Shown here: piece after piece, positions 60,437 to 64,000 of the stretch
Position numbering within the stretch: the stretch's first letter is position 1
How the letters are laid out: every line of letters begins with the position of its first letter
Assembly (NCBI RefSeq): GCF_003053725.1
Contig: NZ_QAYC01000004.1
Coordinates: 248,001-312,000, forward strand
DNA length: 64,000 bases
Source: Rhodovulum kholense
Lineage (GTDB): Bacteria > Pseudomonadota > Alphaproteobacteria > Rhodobacterales > Rhodobacteraceae
Direction of reading: 5' to 3'
The notes under the pieces: generated by a model
What the model was told of the DNA's origin: nothing
Database searches by the model: none
The model's input: the letters and a program-made list of their open reading frames with translations, nothing else
Position numbers and translations under genes: made by a program

Positions 60437-61227
60437 CCGATCCGATCCGATCCGTGGTGCTGACCGGAGCAAGCGGCGGGCTTGGCCGGGCGCTGGCTGC
60501 CGAACTGGCCGCGCCGGGGTGCCACATGCTGCTGATGGGGCGCGACCCTGCGCGGCTGGCCGCCGCCGCCGAGGCCGCCCGTGCGCGCGGCGCCGAGGTT
60601 CAGACCGCGGAGGTGGCCCTGACCGAGACCGCCGCGCTGACCGGCTGCCTGCAGGTGTTCGACGCGGCCCATCCCGTCGATCTGCTGATCGCCAATGCAG
60701 GGGTGAAGACCGGCAATCGCGACGGGATCGAGCCGGGTGCCCAGGCCGAACGGGTGATTGCCGTCAACCTGACCGCAACGATCCACGCGGTGCAGGCGCT
60801 GCTGCCCGCCATGTGCGCGCGGCGCCGGGGCCGCATCGCCATCGTGGGCTCGCTGGCCGCGATCGCGCCGCATGGCGATCTTCTGTCCTACAGCGCCACC
60901 AAGGCGGGGTTGCAGGCCTATGCCACCGCGCTGCGGCGCAGCCTCAAGGGCAGCGGGGTCCGGGTCACGACCGTCATTCCGGGCTTCATGGACACGCCGA
61001 TGACCGACCGCCAGAAGGGCCCCGCGCCGATGCTGATGTCGCCGGGTCGCGCCGCGCGGATCGTCGCGCGCGGGCTTGAACGCGGCCGGACCACCATCGC
61101 CTTTCCGCTGCCGCTGATTATTGGCGCCTGGCTTGGCGAACGGCTGCCCGCGCCGCTCGCTGACCGGATCATGGCCCATTACCGGGCCGAGATCCTGCCC
61201 GATCCCGACGAGGCGGCGGGCGGCTAG
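60433..61227 (+). CDS. SDR family oxidoreductase (RkpH-like)
   Basis: A 264-residue short-chain dehydrogenase: TGASGGLGRALAAEL cofactor motif at residues 11-25, NAG at about 92, catalytic Ser in IAIVGSLAAIAP and YSATK, with an NADP-type MGRDP at strand 2. The C-terminus has a hydrophobic helix (IAFPLPLIIGAWLGERLP), suggesting membrane-linked lipid substrates. It overlaps the RkpJ-like gene by 4 bp. In Sinorhizobium rkpH encodes an SDR of the same kind in capsule synthesis; here it would reduce the ketone made by the oxoamine synthase. It converges with that gene. Confidence 0.8.
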   Translation: MTDPIRSVVLTGASGGLGRALAAELAAPGCHMLLMGRDPARLAAAAEAARARGAEVQTAEVALTETAALTGCLQVFDAAHPVDLLIANAGVKTGNRDGIEPGAQAERVIAVNLTATIHAVQALLPAMCARRRGRIAIVGSLAAIAPHGDLLSYSATKAGLQAYATALRRSLKGSGVRVTTVIPGFMDTPMTDRQKGPAPMLMSPGRAARIVARGLERGRTTIAFPLPLIIGAWLGERLPAPLADRIMAHYRAEILPDPDEAAGG

Positions 61228-61234
61228 GACAAGC

Positions 61235-62545
61235 TCAGAAGCTGGCACCGCCGACCTCCCGGATGCGGGCTGCGGCCGAGGCCACGGCGGCGTCGATGGC
61301 GGCTTCGGAATGGTCCGCGTTGATGAAGAAGCGCAGCCGCGCCTTCTGGTTCGGCACGGCGGGCGCGATGATCGGAAAGGCCTGAACCCCGTCCTCGAAG
61401 ACCTTGTTCGAGGCCAGCGTCGCCTTGAGACTGTCCCCCACGATCAGCGGCACAACGGCGTAACCCTGGCCAAGCCCGCAATCGAGCCCGGCGGCCCTTG
61501 CCCTGTCCAGAAACCGGGCCGAGCGCGCCCGGAGCCGGGCCACCCGTTCGGGCTCGGCCTCGAGGATCTCCAGCGCGGTCAGGGCGGCGGCGGTATTCGG
61601 CACCGACAGGCCCACCGAATAGACAAAGCCCGGCGCGGTATGGCGCAGGATCTCGATGACGGCTTCCGAGCCGGCAAGGAACCCGCCGCAGGAACAGAAG
61701 GTCTTCGACAGGGTGCCCATCAGCAGATCGACCCGCCCGGGCGCGATTCCGGCCTCTTCGCAGATGCCGCGCCCCGTGGCGCCCAGAACGCCCACCGAAT
61801 GCGCCTCGTCGACCATCAGCCAGGCCTCGAACCGCTCTTTTATGCGCACCAAAGCGGCCAGATCGGGGATGTCGCCATCCATCGAGTAAAGCCCCTCGAC
61901 CACGATCAGCACGCGGTCGTAACGCTCGCGGTTGCGCGACAGCCAGTCTTCCAGCCAGGCGCAGTCGTTATGCGGCACCGACACATGGTCGGCGCCCGAG
62001 GCACGCAGCCCCTCGAAGACCGAGTTATGGGCAAAGCTGTCGACCAGAACCACGTCGCCCGGGCCGGTCAGGGTGCGGATCGCGGCCAGGTTGGTGGCAT
62101 GGCCCGAGACGGTGGCCAGCGCCGCCTCGGTTCCCAGAAACCGGGACAGCCCGGTTTCCAGCTTCCGGTGCAGGCTGAGATCGCCGCCGACCAGCCGCGA
62201 GGCCCGGGCCGAGACCCCGAATTCGGCCACCGCCGTGCCGACCGCCGCCGCGACGCGCGGATCGCCGTTGATCGAGAGGTAGTCGTAGCCCGAGAAATTC
62301 TCGATCCAGCGGTCGCCGATCCGCACCCGGGTGGCCTCGACCGCCCCGGTTTCGCGGAAGAACGGGTTCGCAAGATCCAGCGCGGCGGCTGCGCTGCGCG
62401 CCACCGCCACCTGACGATAGCCCGGATGGGTGGTGAAATCGGCCCGGCCCGGCCCGGCCTTGGCCGGTCCCGGCGGGACAACCCCGCGCGGCGTTCCCGC
62501 ATGAAGGGCGCGCAGGCGGTCCAGCGTGTCGCGTGTCCCTGTCAT
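61235..62545 (-). CDS. Alpha-oxoamine synthase (RkpG-like, AONS/KBL family)
   Basis: A 436-residue PLP enzyme of the 8-amino-7-oxononanoate synthase/serine palmitoyltransferase group, with about 60 extra N-terminal residues. Family motifs are YDYLSINGDPRVAAAVGTAV, SRLVGGDLSLHRKLE, DEAHSVGVLGATGRG and PLP lysine in MGTLSKTFCSCGGFLAG. It joins an acyl thioester and an amino acid with loss of CO2. The PKS/FAS gene ends 1 bp upstream, so the acyl donor is probably its ACP, as in PKS-terminating oxoamine synthases. RkpG of Sinorhizobium is the closest known context. The amino acid used is unknown. Confidence 0.85.
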   Translation of the reverse strand: MTGTRDTLDRLRALHAGTPRGVVPPGPAKAGPGRADFTTHPGYRQVAVARSAAAALDLANPFFRETGAVEATRVRIGDRWIENFSGYDYLSINGDPRVAAAVGTAVAEFGVSARASRLVGGDLSLHRKLETGLSRFLGTEAALATVSGHATNLAAIRTLTGPGDVVLVDSFAHNSVFEGLRASGADHVSVPHNDCAWLEDWLSRNRERYDRVLIVVEGLYSMDGDIPDLAALVRIKERFEAWLMVDEAHSVGVLGATGRGICEEAGIAPGRVDLLMGTLSKTFCSCGGFLAGSEAVIEILRHTAPGFVYSVGLSVPNTAAALTALEILEAEPERVARLRARSARFLDRARAAGLDCGLGQGYAVVPLIVGDSLKATLASNKVFEDGVQAFPIIAPAVPNQKARLRFFINADHSEAAIDAAVASAAARIREVGGASF

Positions 62546-62546
62546 A

Positions 62547-64000
62547 TCAACGGCCTCCCGCACTGCCCTGGGCGAGCTTCCTGATCTCGTCCAGCTGGCT
62601 CTTGTCGAGCGTCCCGTCGGCCAGGTGACGGCGGGCCATTTCCTCGACCACGGCATCCTCGGCCTCGGGGGCGCCGCTGGCCTCGATGATCCGGTTGACG
62701 AGCCCGGTCAGCGTCAGCCCCTCGTCGATCGACATGACCGGCACGGTCACGCCCAGCCGCTCTTCGGCGGCCATGCGCAGGTTGATCGCCATCAGGCTGT
62801 CGAAGCCCATCAGCTCCAGCGGCTGGCGCGGGTCGATGTCGCCCGGCGCCGCGCGCATCAGCTGGGCCGCCTCCTCGACCAGCAGCCGGGTCAGCACCTT
62901 GCGCGCCTCCTTTGGCCCCTTGGCCTGCAGCAGCGCGGCCAGATCGAAGCTGCCGGGTCCGGCGGCGCTGGCCCGGATGTCGATCAGGTCGAACAGCGGG
63001 CTGCCCAGCACCGGCAGCGTGCCGGCCATCCGCGACCAGTCCATCGGGGCGACGGTCAGGGTCGGGCCTGAGGCCCCGGCGGCCAGCACCTGTCTCAGAC
63101 GGCGCAAAGCGGCTTCGGTCGTCATAGGCGGCAGCCGCTTGGCCAGCGTCTCGCGCAGCCCGGTTTCGCGCGCCAGATAGCCCGCATCGGCAATCGGCCC
63201 CCAGGCGATGGCCAGCCCCGGCAGACCGGCTTCGTGCCGCGCGCGGGCAAGGCCCTCAAGCCCCCGGTTGGCCGCCACATAGGGCGCCTGCGCGGGGTTG
63301 CCGAACCGCGCCGCGATGGAACTGAAGACCCAGAAGTGATCGAGCGCATCGCCGCGCGTCAGCCGGTCAAGGATCTGACCGCCGACAAGCTTCGGCCTCA
63401 GCACCGCCGCCAGTCGCGTCTCGTCGAGATCGGCCAGCAGCGCGTCGTCGAAGATCGCGGCGGCATGGACCACCCCGCGCAGCGGCACCTCTGCCGTGCG
63501 GATCTGCGCCAGCGCCGCGTCAAGCGCGGCGGTATCGGTCGCGTCGCAGGCCAGCGCCTCGGCCGGGACGCCGAGGCCCTCCAGCGTTTCGGGCGCGACC
63601 GCGCCGCTCCGGCTCATCAGCCACAGGTGCTCGGCGCCCTGCGCGGCCAGCCAGCGCCCGGTTTCCAGCCCGAAGCCCCGGGTGCCGCCCACGACCAGCC
63701 AGCCGCCCCGGATCGGTGCGGCCGCCGGGCGGGCCGGGCCCCGGTCTTTCGGCGCGCACAACACGATCTTGCCGACATGGGCCGCGCGCTGCATCGTGCG
63801 GATCGCTTCGGCCACGTCCTCGGCCGGGTAGGCAGTGACCGGCAGTGGCTGATAGACCCCCTCGGCGAAGGCCTCGCGCAGGCGTTCAAGTGTGCGCCGC
63901 GCCGCATCGGGCCGGTGCAGCAGCAACTGGTCGGCATCGACCGCATGAAAGCCGATATTGTTGCGCATGGCATGCAGCGCGATGACGTTGTTTTCGTAAA
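62547..64000 (-). CDS. Modular polyketide/fatty-acid synthase, C-terminal part (RkpA-like), partial
   Basis: The frame runs off the window on its N-terminal side; about 484 codons are visible. They show the end of an enoyl-reductase domain (RNNIGFHAVDADQLLLH, then EDVAEAIRTMQRAAHVGKIV), a ketoreductase (GGTRGFGLETGRWLA, catalytic Ser in WVFSSIAARFG and YVAANRGLEG) and a C-terminal acyl carrier protein with phosphopantetheine serine in LELMGFDSLMAINLR. No thioesterase follows, matching release by the oxoamine synthase next door. Domain order resembles fully reducing type I PKS or the Sinorhizobium RkpA synthase. The KS and AT lie outside the window. Confidence 0.85.
   Translation of the reverse strand, partial: YENNVIALHAMRNNIGFHAVDADQLLLHRPDAARRTLERLREAFAEGVYQPLPVTAYPAEDVAEAIRTMQRAAHVGKIVLCAPKDRGPARPAAAPIRGGWLVVGGTRGFGLETGRWLAAQGAEHLWLMSRSGAVAPETLEGLGVPAEALACDATDTAALDAALAQIRTAEVPLRGVVHAAAIFDDALLADLDETRLAAVLRPKLVGGQILDRLTRGDALDHFWVFSSIAARFGNPAQAPYVAANRGLEGLARARHEAGLPGLAIAWGPIADAGYLARETGLRETLAKRLPPMTTEAALRRLRQVLAAGASGPTLTVAPMDWSRMAGTLPVLGSPLFDLIDIRASAAGPGSFDLAALLQAKGPKEARKVLTRLLVEEAAQLMRAAPGDIDPRQPLELMGFDSLMAINLRMAAEERLGVTVPVMSIDEGLTLTGLVNRIIEASGAPEAEDAVVEEMARRHLADGTLDKSQLDEIRKLAQGSAGGR

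Overview
The window is a GC-rich, gene-dense chromosomal segment of an alphaproteobacterium, most likely a Rhodobacteraceae (Rhodobacterales) member. This rests on the DUF6525 and DUF1150 small proteins, the helicase / S4 protein / FdxA / CarD block, DUF465 next to purEK, the PhyR-NepR-EcfG general stress system, and very frequent 4-bp ATGA or GTGA start/stop overlaps. There is no rRNA, tRNA, CRISPR array, insertion sequence or phage.

1-4.3 kb: the end of a COG0523 metal-chaperone GTPase, a DUF6525 protein, and a MarR / MFS / HlyD drug-efflux operon. 4.3-12.7 kb: a seven-gene minus-strand operon (polyamine-type ABC importer, 2,3-diaminopropionate ammonia-lyase, an M20-type N-carbamoyl-amino-acid hydrolase and a nitrilase-type D-carbamoylase) with a divergent RpiR regulator. 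12.7-17.0 kb: an ALDH7-like dehydrogenase, a polytopic membrane protein and a flavin amine/imino-acid oxidase, which fit lysine/pipecolate breakdown. 17.2-18.3 kb: selD.

18.3-30.4 kb: an Lrp regulator with VOC and SDR genes, divergent from a plus-strand operon that encodes a peptide-type ABC importer, a class V PLP enzyme with a CSCAGPYG motif, a flavin oxidase, an ATC-hydrolase family protein and an M20 amidohydrolase. This looks like uptake and breakdown of a cysteine- or thiazoline-like compound. 30.5-37.3 kb: an exported transglutaminase-like protein, a PAS-GGDEF-EAL protein and a CheB-CheR-PAS fusion. 37.6-46.7 kb: housekeeping genes (carD, fdxA, S4 protein, Suv3-like helicase, TPR, SCP2, alpha/beta hydrolase, DUF1150, Hsp20, DUF465, purE, purK).

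46.7-51.6 kb: the general stress response locus. phyR is divergent from nepR-ecfG-histidine kinase and is flanked by DUF883, holin-X-like, DUF1328 and entericidin genes. Five exact GGAAC-N16/17-CGTT promoters can be read here, two of them overlapping on opposite strands between phyR and nepR. 51.6-57.9 kb: exoD and a 1601-residue protein with about eight PAS domains plus GGDEF and EAL. 57.9-64 kb: two KpsS/RkpJ-like capsule proteins, an RkpH-like SDR, an RkpG-like alpha-oxoamine synthase and the C-terminal part of a modular PKS/FAS (RkpA-like), together an rkp-1-type capsule locus that runs off the window.
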